Below, in pieces: positions 47,645 to 48,140 of a stretch of DNA of 48,140 bases. Positions within the stretch are counted from its first letter, which is position 1, and each line of letters opens with the position of its first letter. Location of the stretch: positions 1-48,140 of the forward strand of contig CAJUPM010000001.1 of NCBI GenBank assembly GCA_910588425.1. Direction: 5' to 3'. Source of the stretch: an uncultured Christensenellaceae bacterium. Lineage in GTDB: Bacteria; Bacillota; Clostridia; Christensenellales; Christensenellaceae. A program made the translations under genes and the position numbers. Below the pieces are notes generated by a model. It ran no database searches. It was not told the DNA's origin and saw only the letters and a program-made list of their open reading frames with translations.

Positions 47645-47880
47645 ATAAAAGATGATGCAGCGATGATCCGGATAGTAGCAAATGCAATCCGCTCCCAAGA
47701 GAGGCGCCCCTGGGCTGGAAGGGCGTTGGGCGGGCAGAACGCGAAGACCAGCCGGGAAGCGGGCATCCGTTGGCGGCGATAACGCAAGCTTGAGCGGGCT
47801 TTCTGGAAAAGAGAGCTTATCAGGGTGGAACCGCGGGCCGTGGTGGCTCGTCCCTTAACAATGTTGTTAAGGGATTTTTT
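47645..47880 (+). promoter_or_regulatory. T-box riboswitch controlling thrS
   Basis: The leader has a Stem I closed by GATGC (near 47655) and GCATC (near 47766). An AGTA motif lies on the 5' side of the specifier loop. Opposite it is G-A-A-G-A-C-C-A, in which ACC (47747-47749) is a threonine codon and fits the gene downstream. The T-box AGGGTGGAACCGCGG (47822-47836) would pair with the uncharged tRNA acceptor end and form the antiterminator. The competing terminator is the TCCCTTAACA/TGTTAAGGGA stem with its T6. Uncharged tRNA-Thr should therefore raise thrS expression. Confidence 0.92.
47851..47880 (+). terminator. Conditional terminator of the thrS T-box
   Basis: Complementary arms 47851-47861 and 47864-47874 are followed by T6. 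It forms when tRNA-Thr is charged. Confidence 0.9.
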
Positions 47881-47950
47881 ATTGGATTTCGGGCGCTTGC
47901 TTTGCAGGCGGCTGGAGAATACGGCGAAACATAAGAAAAGGAGAGAACAG

Positions 47951-48140
47951 ATGGAGATTCGACTCAAAGATGGGAGCATGCTTGCCCTGGCGGACAGCGC
48001 TTCGGCCAGACAGGCCGCAGAGCAGATTTCAGGCAAGCTGGCAAAGGCTGCGCTGGCGGCCAGGATAAATGGAGAGACGGCGGATTTGGATACCGTATTG
48101 ACGGATAGATGCACGCTGGAGATTCTGACGGCGGAGGACC
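47951..48140 (+). CDS. thrS: Threonyl-tRNA synthetase, N-terminal fragment at the window edge
   Basis: The gene starts at an ATG behind AAAAGGAGAG and runs out of the window after 63 codons. The visible part, beginning M-E-I-R-L-K-D-G-S, is the TGS domain that starts threonyl-tRNA synthetases, with A-A-R-I-N-G-E-T-A-D-L-D-T near residues 40-52. The T-box with an ACC specifier upstream and the ytxC gene before it agree with thrS. The enzyme charges tRNA-Thr in the cytoplasm; the catalytic and editing domains lie outside the window. Confidence 0.93.
   Translation, partial: MEIRLKDGSMLALADSASARQAAEQISGKLAKAALAARINGETADLDTVLTDRCTLEILTAED

Overview
The window looks like chromosomal DNA of a spore-forming member of the Clostridia (Firmicutes) with moderately GC-rich coding sequence. 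The support is a T-box leader followed by thrS, a ytxC-like sporulation gene directly upstream of it, DegV, DUF1836 and YwlG (TIGR01440) family proteins, a sortase-anchored surface protein, strong AGGAGG-type ribosome sites and many intrinsic terminators. I see no CRISPR array, no insertion sequence and no prophage. The species cannot be named from what is visible.

Layout. 1-34: the start of a leftward gene that leaves the window, probably a PatB/MalY-type C-S lyase. 350-952: a solitary serine recombinase flanked by a 13-bp direct repeat. 1059-4935: one operon with a promoter, about 390 nt of structured leader RNA, MTA/SAH nucleosidase, a YwlG-family protein, a NatAB/YhaQP-like ABC exporter and a shared terminator. 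4945-7918 (leftward): a diacylglycerol glucosyltransferase-like enzyme, a divergent PlsY-like acyltransferase and an M20 amidohydrolase. 8017-10116: a degenerate PfkB-like protein and a DUF4432 epimerase-like protein. 10141-11702: PepD dipeptidase. 11730-11978: a small unknown protein.

12126-14298 (leftward): a mannose-6-phosphate-isomerase-like enzyme and a PfkB sugar kinase. Divergent from these is an operon of five consecutive SIS-domain paralogues of the 6-phospho-3-hexuloisomerase type (14598-17518), with a near-perfect 22-bp palindrome in the shared control region. This sugar-phosphate cluster is the most unusual system in the window. 17571-18197 is an XRE regulator gene broken by an amber codon at its conserved tryptophan. 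DUF1836 and DegV genes follow, divergent from each other.

20195-27413: glycan or envelope genes (GT2, GT4, UDP-glucose dehydrogenase, a large membrane protein resembling GT39-type enzymes, and an NAD-dependent epimerase). 27537-28807: an aldo/keto reductase with two 4Fe-4S motifs behind a MerR-type promoter. Two small XRE regulators then precede a 2054-residue repeat-rich surface protein ending in I-P-K-T-G. 36583-38659: an alkylation-repair pair (Ada-AraC-AlkA fusion, then Ogt). After this come TspO, tRNA-Arg(CCU), a LysM-only protein, a RelA/SpoT-type synthetase with a long unknown C-terminus, two MFS transporters, a glycine-rich membrane peptide, an orphan Dam methylase with an N-terminal HTH, ytxC, the thrS T-box and the first 63 codons of thrS.

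Protein starts were chosen from ribosome-site spacing and family N-termini. Promoters were read by eye as sigma-A-type hexamers. All operator and RNA-structure statements are unverified.
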